Below, one piece after another: positions 1 to 18,347 of a stretch of 64,000 nt of DNA. The translations under genes were made by a program, and so were the position numbers. Every line of letters starts with the position of its first letter. The stretch's first letter is position 1. The DNA lies in NCBI GenBank assembly GCA_030762895.1, contig CM061068.1, forward strand, positions 45,101,615 through 45,165,614, given 5' to 3'. Source of the stretch: Sophora flavescens (lineage: Eukaryota; Streptophyta; Magnoliopsida; Fabales; Fabaceae). The notes under the pieces are model-generated. The model searched no databases, was not told the DNA's origin, and saw only the letters and a list, made by a program, of their open reading frames with translations.

Positions 1-262
1 TTGGAATTGTGGCGCCTACCTTCCATTCCTTATCTCTTCCATTTTCTCGTGTTCTTCTTCTTCAATCTTGATAGCCACTCAAACATAGATAGATCCGAAA
101 ATATACATGTTCCTTTTTCTAGGATCAAATGATATGATCCTAGAAAAAGGAACATGTATATTTTCGGATCTATCTATGTTTGAGTGGCTATCAAGATTGA
201 AGAAGAAGAACACGAGAAAATGGAAGAGGTAAGGAATGGTGGAAGGTAGGCGCCACAATTCC
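1..262. repeat. Long fold-back (inverted repeat) at window edge
   Basis: The first ~127 bases are nearly the reverse complement of ~136-262, with only a few bases between the arms near 131. The arms differ by at least one substitution and a 3-base insertion in the right arm (near 230), so they are not a perfect mirror. The left arm starts at base 1, so it may extend beyond the window. This could be a fold-back element or the stem of a larger inverted repeat. An assembly or chimeric-read artefact is less likely because the arms have diverged. Confidence 0.8.
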
Positions 263-362
263 AAGGAGAATTGACAAGTCATGTGAGGATCGTCACAAGA
301 ATCTTGGATTCTTGATAAGAACTTAGTTGGTTCAACCAAGAGCCTAGGAAAACAAATTCTCA

Positions 363-850
363 CACTATGGATTTAATCCAAAATCAACATCAAAGTTAAT
401 TTTCATCATCTAATAGGCAAGTACATATAGGGAATTGAGGCTGTCAAGAAAAGGCTTACAAAAGGTCATCATAAGATGACATAACCCCTAACATAACTAA
501 ATATAACTAATGGACTAATAAAAACATTTACTAACCACTAAGTGGCTAATTAAAGACTTAACTCTCCACTAATTGGAGTTACTACCATACTTGAGCAAAA
601 TAATAAAAATGATCCATAACATCTAAAAATGAGTTAATTAGGCATGCAAGCCAAAAGTCACCCTCCTTTGAACCTCAATCATATCCAAAATTCGTCAAAA
701 ACTTTCAGTCCGTCTTTTTACCATGATAAAAGCCGAATCAGGTCAAGAGGATTGAGATATGATTTGTAGATAGCTCAAAATACAAGCATACGGGTTCATG
801 AAAATAAAATTCTCATAAAAATTTAATTTGACCTTAAATTGGATATCTTT
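363..850. other. Intergenic, no gene seen
   Basis: AT-rich sequence with no open frame of coding character and no structure I recognise. Confidence 0.5.
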
Positions 851-2170
851 CTTGATTTGCATCATCATTACATCACACAAAGAATGATGTGATTGCAAAG
901 GGACGAGGACAATGGACTTCATTAGGCGTTAGTTTGTTAACATTAGAAGCGGCAGATTGATGTATAACGAGACCTGAGAAGGTGTGGCATTGTACCTGAT
1001 TTTTTTTTTTTTAACTGAAATTCAATGTATTGCTTACTAAACGATGTACATATATTTCAGGATGTGTTCAGTAAATAACTAATGAGTTTCTTGATATGGT
1101 AATGTTGTTATCGTTTTTAGTCTTGAGTTTCTTGATATGGTAATACCCTCTTATCCATTGTCATCCTTATCAAACTTTCCTTTTGCCGTCACATCCACAT
1201 GCTTTTTTATTGTTATTGTTTCTAAGTATGTGATCATTATACAAAGATTATGTGATTGCAAAAAAAGGCAATGGGATGCAATAGAGAATATTTCTTATAA
1301 TAGTTTCTTACAAAGATGTATTGTATATGCAACACAGCTTACACAAAATTTTGACACCGTAAGTGAAATCATACATATTTATCTCTTTCACTTATTTTTT
1401 ATCTTCTTGTATACACACGTTCCAAAGATGGTGTCCCATTTTTTGTGTAAAATCATTTGCCTAACTAAGCTTTACCCAGTCAGTGATGATATACAAAGAA
1501 ATAGTGACGTGACTGCAAAGGACAGGGTTACGGAATTTATTAGAAATTAGTGAAGGGCCTGTTTGTTTAGCGTTGGAAAATTCAGTTTGACATCCAAACC
1601 GCCGTTGTTATCGTAGTTGGAGTGTTTGGGTGCAAAATTCAGTAGTTTTGTGAAAGTAAAAATTTCTAGCTTTTCTGTTGAGAATAATTGATTTTAGACG
1701 TAGGATTCACAAAATTCTACATATTTATACTTTAAAAGTGATTTTACTTTATCATCCAAACAAAATCAATTTTTCTAAACCTACTTTTAAAATATTTTTA
1801 TCAAATACAAATAAATTTTTTTAACCTTGATTTTTTCAAACTCAATTCTTTCAAAATAATTCTATCAAAATTTAAAATAAACTACCTTTTGTTTTTTGCT
1901 AGAAGCGGTAGATTAACTATACCTGGGGTGTGATGATGTTCCCTTTGTTTTTTATCTTCAGAGACGTGGGATATGATTGACTGTGGTGACCTGGGGTGTG
2001 ATGATGTTCCCTTTTTGTTTTCCTTCAGAGACGTGGGATATGATGACGTTCCTGTTTTTATTTTTATTTTCACTGAAATTCAGTGGATTCTTTCTGCCGG
2101 TGTATTGCTTTCGCGAAAAGATGTGCTTATATTTCAGAATGAAATTCAGTAATAAATAATGTATTGTTCT
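850..2170. repeat. Diverged direct repeats including a 68-bp tandem pair
   Basis: The block at ~930-1085 (beginning with an 'agaagcggcagattga' motif and containing 'ctgaaattcaatgtattgc') recurs in diverged form at ~1900-2160. A 'tgtgattgcaaagg'-like motif recurs near 890, 1250 and 1515. Within the later copy, a ~68-bp unit (acctggggtgtgatgatg ... gacgtgggatatgat) is tandemly doubled at ~1920-1977 and ~1989-2044. The nature of the parent element is unknown. Confidence 0.6.
1556..1890. mobile_element. MITE-like sequence, limits unclear
   Basis: Opens with 'gggcctgtttgttta', a start common to many plant non-autonomous DNA elements, followed by AT-rich stretches with 'atccaaac' motifs in both orientations. 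No clean terminal repeat pair or target duplication could be fixed. Confidence 0.3.
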
Positions 2171-2226
2171 TCTCCTTTGCTCTCTTTTATCCGTTTTCTT
2201 TATTGGCCGTCTTTTTGTAGTTTTTC

Positions 2227-2534
2227 GTGTGTGTTTGGATGAGAGTTTGACAAACGTGATTTTGGATGGAATTGATTTTGTTGAATTGATTTCAATACAA
2301 TTGAGTTTGAAGTAAAGTGATTTATGTTTGGATGTTTTTACTTTGAAAGCAAGTTTGATGTAAAACTTAGTATAATTTTTCCATCCAAAAGCAGAAGATA
2401 CTCTAAGCTGCTTCTGATAAAATCAATTTTGGATGCAAAATTGCTTCCACAAACATGTTACCAAACACCTCTTTTTTTACAATAATCACGTTTGATAGGT
2501 GCTGAAATACCTTTAGAAATGAAATCAAACACAC
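2227..2534. mobile_element. MITE-like element with gtgtgtttgg / caaacacac ends
   Basis: The left end reads 'gtgtgtgtttggatgag' and the right end reads 'aatcaaacacac', giving short inverted termini. The interior has paired 'caaacgtgat' and 'atcacgtttg' motifs in inverted orientation. Target duplication is not clear. A PIF/Harbinger- or hAT-type MITE is possible. Confidence 0.4.
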
Positions 2535-2539
2535 TTCCT

Positions 2540-3377
2540 TTTGGTTGCCCCGTCCGCGTCGGGGTACCTATACAAGTATAATCGATAAATTTTTATATTG
2601 TTATAGAAGTATAATTTCGGTCAATGAATAAAGTAAATAGAATAATTATATAGAATAAATTTCCTAAACTTTTAATGTGATATTTCAATTTAGGTGACCT
2701 TAAAATGAATTGACGTACCTTCATTTTATTAAGTGGCTAGGAACGTAACGCAGATTCACTTGGGAGTTGCAAGAGTTGCACTCATTTGCCTTCCGCCCAA
2801 TTCCAAGAGCGAAAAGAACATCATATCATCGGTTATACTATCCTGGAGTTGTTACTGTACTTGCTAAAGCTAAAGGTTTTCTCCCGCTAAAAACAGTCTA
2901 CTAGATAAGCCAAGTAAAGAAGTGCCGGATACAGATGAAATGGTTCTCTCTCCTTTTTAGAGAAGTAAATTCCTCCTCTTCCAGGGGTACTTCTATTTTA
3001 AGCTTTAGAGAATCGAACTCTAATACTTGTGACTAAGGTTTGTGACTACCAACGTTCGGTTGATCTAGTGAGTAGTGCTCAAGCAATATTTCCGCGGTTC
3101 ACTTTCTATATCCATTTGTGAAGTCAACATCCTTCAACGGTTCAAAAACTCATACAAAGGTTCAAAAGGATTCATGCACAACAAAATTCAAATGCTGACT
3201 TCTTATTTCATCAAAGTAACTCTTCAAATTTGAGATTGAGCCGGCATTTGCAGTAAAGCTGACAATCAGCGGATTTCAGAATATATTTAAAGTACAACTT
3301 GGCAAACAATGTTTGCAACTGAAGATGATAGGAAGAAGAAAATAATCGCAGTTCGATCATGAGTGACCAAGCGATCT
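2540..3377. other. Downstream flank of adenylate kinase gene
   Basis: No coding region seen. The part nearest 3377 should be the 3' untranslated region of the minus-strand adenylate kinase gene. A small GC hairpin-like motif lies at ~2548-2566. Confidence 0.4.
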
Positions 3378-10832
<7,455 letters not shown>

Positions 10833-10841
10833 CGAGTCCAC

Positions 10842-11700
10842 TTCTTCTTCTACAATGAGGTTTGTAACTAGTAGAGAAATGCGTATGAATGAGATGACAC
10901 GGCAACGTCGTATTCGTAATTCTTATTCTCAACCTTCCAACGTTGGCCTTCGGACCCTCCAACGCTTCAAACTCAAGTCGCCGTCTCTTGCCAGGTTCCC
11001 TTCACTTTCTTTCTTACCCTTTCGCCGGTTCGGTGCAAGTGTTAGGTGAGGTTTTTTTTTTTGTTTTTGTTTTTTTAAAACCTTTTTTCTTTTAATGATT
11101 TAATATTTTCCATCTCTACTTTTTTTTTTTTTTTGGGGTTAGGTAGGTGCACAAGTTATTTTTTTTAAACACGAGAAGGGGTCTAAGGCCAGGAAAAAAA
11201 AAAAACTACAAATTCGCTACTCGGGATATGGAAGCCCCTGACTTATCACCTAATAGCAGAATAGATAGCGACAACTGATTAATAATATTCAAAATCATAA
11301 TAATGACATATTGGATTTGATTAACGGATACATAAAGATTAAATAACTAATTAACTATCCATTGAGTTTTATTAATCAAGATTTTGTGTAAAGTTAACCA
11401 AGCTGACTATTAATGAATTATTCATTTACCATAAATATATCTATTAAATGAACTCAATATATTATTAATTATAATTTTGAACATCATTAATTAAAGTGTC
11501 GATTATTATCAAAATTATGATGTATAAATATCATTATTGGAAATTTGAATACGTTATCTTTTCCTGTCTATTCCTATCTATTATGATGGGCCAATGAATC
11601 TCTGATTTTACATCCTTGTCAATAGCCTTTGGTTTCATTGATAATTGCTTCTTTATAAAACTCAATGACGTTTAGGTGATTTATTTATGCAACTAATTTT
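10842..11700. other. Upstream region of adenylate kinase
   Basis: 10842-11050 is relatively GC-rich and probably holds the 5' untranslated region and proximal promoter of the minus-strand adenylate kinase gene. Long T/A runs lie at 11050-11130 and 11190-11210. No other gene is seen. Confidence 0.4.
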
Positions 11701-11715
11701 GATTAGTTAGATATG

Positions 11716-12531
11716 GGAGTAAACACCCAATTTGGTCCCTGAAACTGTGAGGTTGTATCAATCTGATTCCTGAAATTATCGAAATTCTAAATTAGTCCCT
11801 ACAATTGTAAAACGGTAATCAATTAGTCCCTCCATTGAAAATCGTATGGACTAAGAGTGTGTTTGGGAAAGCTGATAAAAAAAAAAGATTATGTTGATAA
11901 TCTATTTTCAAATAATCGATTATTCTGATAATCGATTATAATCAGAATATGTTTTTGTTGTTTGGGTATGTTTGCTGAAAATCGATTTTAAGATAATATA
12001 TTTCATTTAGATGATACAAAAATAATCACTTTTACGTAATAAATTATATATATAAAAAACAGATATGAAAATATTTGTTTATGGTTTTTAATTATATATC
12101 ACTTTTACCTGCATGCGGATGGAAGAATTGTGTTGGTCAACAGGGACCCAACCGGAAACGTGGTAGTCAACTAGTGGGAGAAAAAGCGTTTCTATAATAG
12201 TCCTCATCACCGGCTTTTATCAAAACAATGCTTTTTAACAAAGAAAAGCTTTTTTTTTAAGATTAAGCTATCGACCCAAACATCAAACTTATTTTACAAA
12301 ACAACTTTTTATGATAAAAATAGTTGAAACATCCAAAAGTTATCTTTCTCAAACACCCTCTAAGTTGATTTTAAGTTAGCAGTATCATTGATTTAATTTA
12401 TATTAAGTGAGTAAATTGAGAGATCAAATTGATACTAACTTATTATTCAGGGATGCTTTTGAAATTTTAATAATTTTAAGAACCAAATTGATACAACTTT
12501 ACAGTTTCAGGGATCAAATTAGACATTTACT
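11716..12531. mobile_element. Mutator-like MITE with long terminal inverted repeats
   Basis: The termini pair over about 100 bases (left 'aatttggtccctgaaactgt', right as its near reverse complement 'acagtttcagggatcaaatt'). A 9-bp direct repeat TTAGATAT(G/T) flanks the element at 11707-11715 and 12532-12540. Long terminal repeats plus a 9-bp duplication indicate a Mutator-like (Pack-MULE/MITE type) element. No coding capacity is seen. A second MITE sits inside it. Confidence 0.75.
11855..12360. mobile_element. Tourist-like (PIF/Harbinger) MITE nested in the Mutator-like MITE
   Basis: Left end GAGTGTGTTTGGGAAAG and right end CTTTCTCAAACACCCTC are inverted repeats. The 3-bp TAA flanks both sides (11852-11854 and 12361-12363), the hallmark of PIF/Harbinger elements. 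It must be younger than the element it splits. Confidence 0.75.
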
Positions 12532-12540
12532 TTAGATATT

Positions 12541-13561
12541 GAGACGTTTGAAGTTTATGATAATATTTGGATGGATGGGATAAAAAAGTATTAACCTTAC
12601 TATTCGAGAGTTTCTTAATTAAATGAAATGTGATGGTTAAAGATGATAATCCAAACTATTTCATCCAATCCAAACCCTCCAATTTAGGGTTGAGATTTCC
12701 CTCAATTCCATCATCAAACTTCCAAATATGATATACTTTTATTTTTTTCAATTCAATTCAATAGTAACCACTTTATTATTAATTACTCTACTTCACCTCC
12801 ACTAGACCTCCCAAATTGCCATGACTTTATGTATGATTACAAAGATGGCAAGTTCTTTTCTTTTTTTTTTTAAATATTAAACTAGATCATTGTCGCCACA
12901 TTCATTTTGGGAGATAAAATATTTTTACTTTGACTACTTTTGAGGCTGATTACGGCTATGTTTGTTTTTGTTTTTGGGATTGACAATTTTGTAATAAAAA
13001 GTGAATTCAACGTGAAACAAAAAAAATTTGTTGTGTTGGACAAATTTAAGTTGCAACTTGCAACTAAAATCCATACACATAATATTGTTAGCTTTTCGAA
13101 CGAGTGAAAATATATCTACGGTAAATTGTTAATAGCCATTCATTAAAGCGTAACGTTCTGAATCATATTTGAAGACAAGATTAGTTTATTTCTATTGGTT
13201 AATTATTAAAAATTAAGAGTTGATCAAAATCAAAGCTCAGTTCATCATAATTATATCATCTTATATTTTTCATTGTAAAATAAGTATTGTTTTGCCCAAT
13301 ATCATTGTAAAAAATGTTAACGCCTTTAAATTGAAGAAAGAATAGCTGCACAAATTATATGAAGTCAAATAATTATAAGATTGAAATATGCTCTTAGAGG
13401 AATGCCTTAAGAAACATAAACATTGACATCTACCTTAAATTTATAATTAATAATATTTATTAGACAAATAGAACTTGGCATGATCATGTCAATAAGAATC
13501 TGGGTTAGTCCCTTAAAAAAAAATTGTCATCATGAACAATTTTTCTATACCGCTTAAAAAA
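12541..13561. other. AT-rich intergenic DNA, no gene seen
   Basis: No coding frame, RNA gene or clear repeat structure is visible. Confidence 0.5.
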
Positions 13562-14046
13562 AATTTAAATATGTTTTTAATCACCATAAAATATGAAAAT
13601 TTTGATTTTGATAGTTGTAAAAATTTCTTTGATTTTCGTGACTATAAAAAATGAAATTACTAATTTTGATCTCTATAAACGAACAAATTTTGATTTTAGT
13701 CTCTATAAACTATAAAGTTTATATATGTAATTTTCATCCCTCTAAAATTTGATATAAATGTTTTAGGTCATAGCATTCATTTTAGGACAAATAAATAAAA
13801 TTCATTTCAAGATTCAAGAATTTTTTTAAGAGAATCACATACTAACATGACACCACAAACTTTATTAGACATCACTTTAAATAACTATATGACCTGTTGG
13901 ACACGTAAGTAATTAATGAATGTTACATAACAATAGGCCTAAAAATAGTGATTTCAGGCTTTTAGGGATGAAAATCAAAGAAATTATTTTACCAAGACCA
14001 AAACCAATATTCACTTATTTTATAAGAACCAAAAACATATTTAACA
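13562..14046. mobile_element. Probable MITE with inverted ends
   Basis: The left end 'tttaaatatgttttta' and the right end 'aaaaacatatttaa' are inverted repeats. The interior carries repeated 'ttttgattttagtctctataaac' style motifs typical of legume non-autonomous DNA elements. Target duplication not resolved. Confidence 0.4.
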
Positions 14047-14352
14047 CTCAAAAATTAGAAGAGAGTAGAATTAAGAAACATTGTGATACTAAAATATTAT
14101 GATGGTACCAAAACTTGCTAGGACAAATATTGTATTCTAAAAATGAAAAAACAGTAAACACAAGTCCAGATACGTGCAGCAACTGGCAAAAAGTTCAAAG
14201 CATATGAAGTTTAATATCCAAAACAGTAACGTGACGATCTGGTTTTCCACAGATGGGGTGTTTGGAACAAACAAGGTTGGCATGGGGCAGCCGCCAAGTA
14301 GCTTCCACGTCCCTGAGGTTGCAAATAGGCTTCCAAGCACACGCATAGTCTA

Positions 14353-16942
14353 CTAGGCATCCCTACTTTTTGATTTCTTCTTCTTCTTAGTCTCACTAGC
14401 AGCCTCCAGTACTTCCCCATTATCATCCCTTTTATCCTTCTTCTTCTTTTTCACAGCTCCATCTTGCTCACTTGCAACCCCATTGGCTCCATCATTCTCC
14501 ATTTCTTGGTCTGATTTCCTCTTTTCTTTCTTTTTCTTCTTCTCTGATTTATGATCCTCCAATGCATCACCATTTGTAATTTCTGTGGGCTTATCTACAG
14601 CCATGTCTTCACTGTCATCTGCAGGAGCTTTTTGCTTCTTCTTCTTGGCTTTCTTGCCCGAAACATCAAGAGGCACTTCTTCTGTTTCCATCTCTGTATC
14701 TGCCACGATTACTTTAAATCAGTAAAATTCAGCCACTAACCATATACATTAGAAACTCAAACATATATGCTTCCCAAATTAAAACAAATAAAACTATCCA
14801 CCATATAACCTTAACCAAGGAAAAAAAGATGAAAACTTCCACTATATGCTATATAGTGGCAGTCATAAGTTCGGACATAATCACAACCGGTCCCCTTGCT
14901 TCCATACCTTTGTTTTCAGCACTTTCCATAGCAGACTTCATGACATCTATGTTCTTACGAGGGGCAACTCCCTTATCATAAAAGTCAAGTCGCTCCTCAA
15001 CTTGCTCACGCAGTTTCTCCCCAAAAACTGCAGTACCCCTTTCTGAATCACAGCACAACACAATCATTTCCATTGCAAAGTGCTAACTGCTATGTAATTC
15101 ATAAGAGAAGGCTAAAATTCACGAGAGACAAACCAGAAAAGCAGTCAATCCGTGATGCAATTGAACATTTGTTTGCAAGATAGCGAGCCATTCGACCCTT
15201 ATTTCTGGCAGATGCTCGCCCAATAAAAGAAGAGTGGAATATAAGACCATATTTGGGGGTGTTTCCTCTTGTTTTTAATGCCCTGGATAGAACAAGCAAA
15301 GGCGTTATACATTCAAAGTAACAGCACACAATGAATAGTTGTCAACATTGTGGACCAAAATTAGCTGTTATCTTGACAAAACACACAACCTTCCATGATG
15401 AAAATAAATTCTTGCAGATAGACATATGAACCCTGGTTTTTATAGTTTCTATAAACAAATAAGCACTTCAAACTTTTAAAAACTTCAAACCAAGAGGTGG
15501 AGTTAAACACCTGAACAAAGCCTTCTCAGCACCAAGAATCTGAAGAGTTGAAGAGGGGCACTTAGCTAAATTTGTAAGGCTACCAGCATGGGAAATCAAC
15601 CGAGCACCAACAACTTCACCAATTAAAGAGGCCAAATTAGGTGCGATGTCATTCATTTTAGCAACTAGGTAATCATACAGATTCCTCCTGTACTCGGATA
15701 GGTCCATTACTCGCTCTGCAAATAGCTGGACATTAATCAAGTCCACCGGGGACAAATCCTGCCCTGAAAGAAATCAAGAGAAAGAGTAAGACACAGAACA
15801 ATAAAAAAGTTGAATGCAGCTATACAATAACAAAAATGAGAATTCTACCCATGGAGGCCTTGGCAGCTTCCACAATCTCCTTTGCTTTATCTTCATCTCC
15901 AACTATGTCAGTCAAGTCTGAAATCTTGTCTTCAGCCAGCTTTGCCTTATCCTGAATAAATTTTGCAACTTTGGCGTACAGATAATTATCATTAACAATC
16001 TTCACCAGCTCAGGAAAATGCCATGAATACCATTCTCTGCACATAGTTGATGAGCCAGCAGCAAATTCAACTTCACAAGTTTATTAATTTTCTTAAAGGA
16101 AAGTAAACTATTTTGAACACTAAAATTCAACATTTAGGATTTGACTATTCATTGTCTCATACTACCTGACTCTCATGGAGAACGAATTGATATCTTTATC
16201 GAGTGTATCAAGAAGAAATATTGCTTGAATGACCATATTGTCAACTCGATTAACATTAAACTTCACTTTTGCTCTGCTGTAACTATGCCCCAAACCAAGT
16301 TGTGCCTTTTCCAAATCTCCTGACTATGAAATTCAAATAGGTGAACAAAAATAATAACACAATGAGAAACATTTCAATGGCACATGGGAATCCTTCATAA
16401 ACAACAAGATACCACAAGAGTAAAAGCTATCTAACCTTAAGATCACTGACAAACCTATCAAAATGCTCTCGCACACCGCGAAGAAGCTCATCGACAAACT
16501 TATTACTTTGGCAAGGGATTTTAGTGAGTTCTGAAATCTGGGAACCAAGCTTAGGTTCTAATACGCCTAAACTAAACTTTGACTTCTTACCTTCTTTCAC
16601 TTTAGGTAAATTAGTCTCCAAAACAGTCCTAAGCTCATCAGTTAATATCCCTGAATTTGAAAACAAAAACATAATCAACACAAAGTCGATTTCAGCATTT
16701 GGAAAGTTGAGCGTGGTTGGTTAAAAACAATACATACCTTCGGAGACAGCGTTGATCTGTTTGAGGGCATCGAGAGCGGAGGTGAAAGGGTTGAAAGAGC
16801 GGAGCTTAACAACCTTGCCGAAACGGTTCAAATCGGAAACGGAGTTTCTAACGGCGTCGGTGTTTTGGCCGATTTCGTCAAGGCCATGAGCCTCGAACAA
16901 GGCGTAACCGGAAGCGGATTCGTAAAGAAGGAAGAGAGCCAT
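14353..16942 (-). CDS. NOP56: Nucleolar protein NOP56 (8 exons, intact)
   Basis: NOP56 is a core protein of box C/D snoRNPs, acting with NOP58, fibrillarin and 15.5K in 2'-O-methylation and processing of rRNA in the nucleolus. Exons on the minus strand: 16942-16738, 16650-16436, 16323-16166, 16036-15849, 15763-15511, 15282-15134, 15042-14908, 14699-14353. All are GT-AG and in phase, giving 549 residues, within the family range. The N-terminal domain starts [17 protein letters not shown]. The coiled-coil/NOSIC part includes [15 protein letters not shown]. The Nop domain has [11 protein letters not shown] (308-318) and [10 protein letters not shown]. The tail (from ~435) is a disordered run of KKKKK and acidic blocks, as expected for nuclear and nucleolar targeting. 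The start is the only ATG giving the conserved N terminus. Confidence 0.95.
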
Positions 16943-16995
16943 TCAACACTGAAAACCCTAGTCTCACTTCAGAAGAGCATTTGCTGGCTAGCTAC

Positions 16996-17174
16996 TAGGG
17001 TTTAGGGTTTTCAGCGCAGTGTGGGAAGGGTTTGGGTGATTTTATAGTAGACGACACTAACCTCACATTTCCCTACCATACAATAACCATCTGATCTAAC
17101 TATAGCTTGTTTATGATGTTTTCCAAAATTACTAGACTTGTTCGGTCGGCCCAATCATTTTTCCTATGGGCCCA
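16996..17174 (-). promoter_or_regulatory. Telo-box and site II motifs upstream of NOP56
   Basis: On the minus strand the repeat AAACCCTAAACCCTA lies at 16996-17011, about 55 bases before the ATG. TGGGCC motifs lie at 17148-17153 and in the palindrome TGGGCCCA at 17167-17174. Telo-box plus site II (TGGGCC/T) elements are known to drive co-ordinated expression of plant ribosomal-protein and ribosome-biogenesis genes in dividing cells, which fits NOP56. Confidence 0.7.
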
Positions 17175-17361
17175 AACTTGAATCCTATTCTTATTCTTAT
17201 CTACGGATTGCTTGAGCCCTACCAGAACTTGACGGCCTGACGACCCAGTCCACGGGTTTTAGCCATGTTACATCCGGGCAATATTTTTTAAGCCAAGCCG
17301 GTTTATCTCTCTATTTTTATTTTTATTTTTATTTTGACTTGTGGTTTATCTCCCTATTTTA

Positions 17362-17567
17362 GGCTTTAGCATTTGATTTAAAAAATATTTTATCATCAAA
17401 TAAAAGAAATATTTCTTTCCCACCTCATATGTGAGAATATAATTTTCAGGCTTTAGCATTTGATTTAAAAATATTTTATTATCAAATAAATTATATTTTT
17501 TATTTTGATAATATGGTTTATATAAATTTTTCTTTCCCACCTCATATGTGAGAATATAATTTCCAGG
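17362..17567. repeat. Tandem duplication of ~90-bp unit
   Basis: A unit running from 'ggctttagcatttgattta' to 'cctcatatgtgagaatataat' occurs at ~17362-17449 and again at ~17450-17567. The second copy is longer by about 30 bases of AT-rich sequence. Confidence 0.8.
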
Positions 17568-18347
17568 TTTCATTTACGAAATCATTCACCGGTATTTTTA
17601 TACCCGTGAATGATTTGTTATCTCTTATATGACCAATGAGTTGGGTTGAGAGAAAAAGGGCCAATGCCAATGCCGTGAAGCATCCCAAAACTTGTTGCTT
17701 GTTCTTAGGGATGTAAATGTGGCAGGATGGGTATAGATGGTAGCCCCCACTATCCGATCCATTGGTTGAATTTCATATCCGTCCCCACCTTATATTCGTG
17801 GGTATCCATCTTGCTGGTTTTCAACAAATTTATCAATATTTGTGGGCATTCATGAGTATTCATTGATATTCAAATACCTCACAAGGTTATTGAATATTAG
17901 ACTAAATTTTTTTATTCAAACACCCATATTTTGATATCATTCACACATAAACCTTATTCTACAGGCATTAGCCTAGAAGCAATAATCCATAAGTATTAAT
18001 CTATAACACAATAATTGAACAAAAGCAATAATACGTAACACAATGATCCATACGGCTTGGGTATGAGAGGATTTGGGTCCTGCGACTGCCAATTTCAAAA
18101 CAAAATAAGGATAGTGAAAAAATAGAGCATTTGGTTTATATATATAAAGGGGTATTTTAATAATTTTATAGTAGCGGGTACCCGTAGGTATGGATACTAC
18201 AATATCCGCCCCCGCCCCATTAATCAAGCGGGTAGAGAAAATATCCATTTAATTTATACGTGAATACCAATTAAGGTATTCATTTTCTACCCGTTGCAGA
18301 TATTATCCGCAATTTTTTTTTTATTGAATCTATTATCCGCAAATATC

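Noticed and set aside
2545..2575. Hairpin gccccgtccgcgtcggggtacct as a second Helitron end
   Set aside because: No CTRR within the expected distance after the stem. A similar hairpin at ~23754-23775 (acccgtgagaatgcacggggt) has the same problem. They may belong to one unidentified repeat family.
10833..10841. In-frame GTG as adenylate kinase start
   Set aside because: Nuclear plant genes start with ATG; the ATG at 10832 gives the normal protein.
14353..16942. Intronic box C/D snoRNA in NOP56
   Set aside because: I looked for TGATGA...CTGA pairs on the minus strand of the introns and found no convincing pair with terminal stems.
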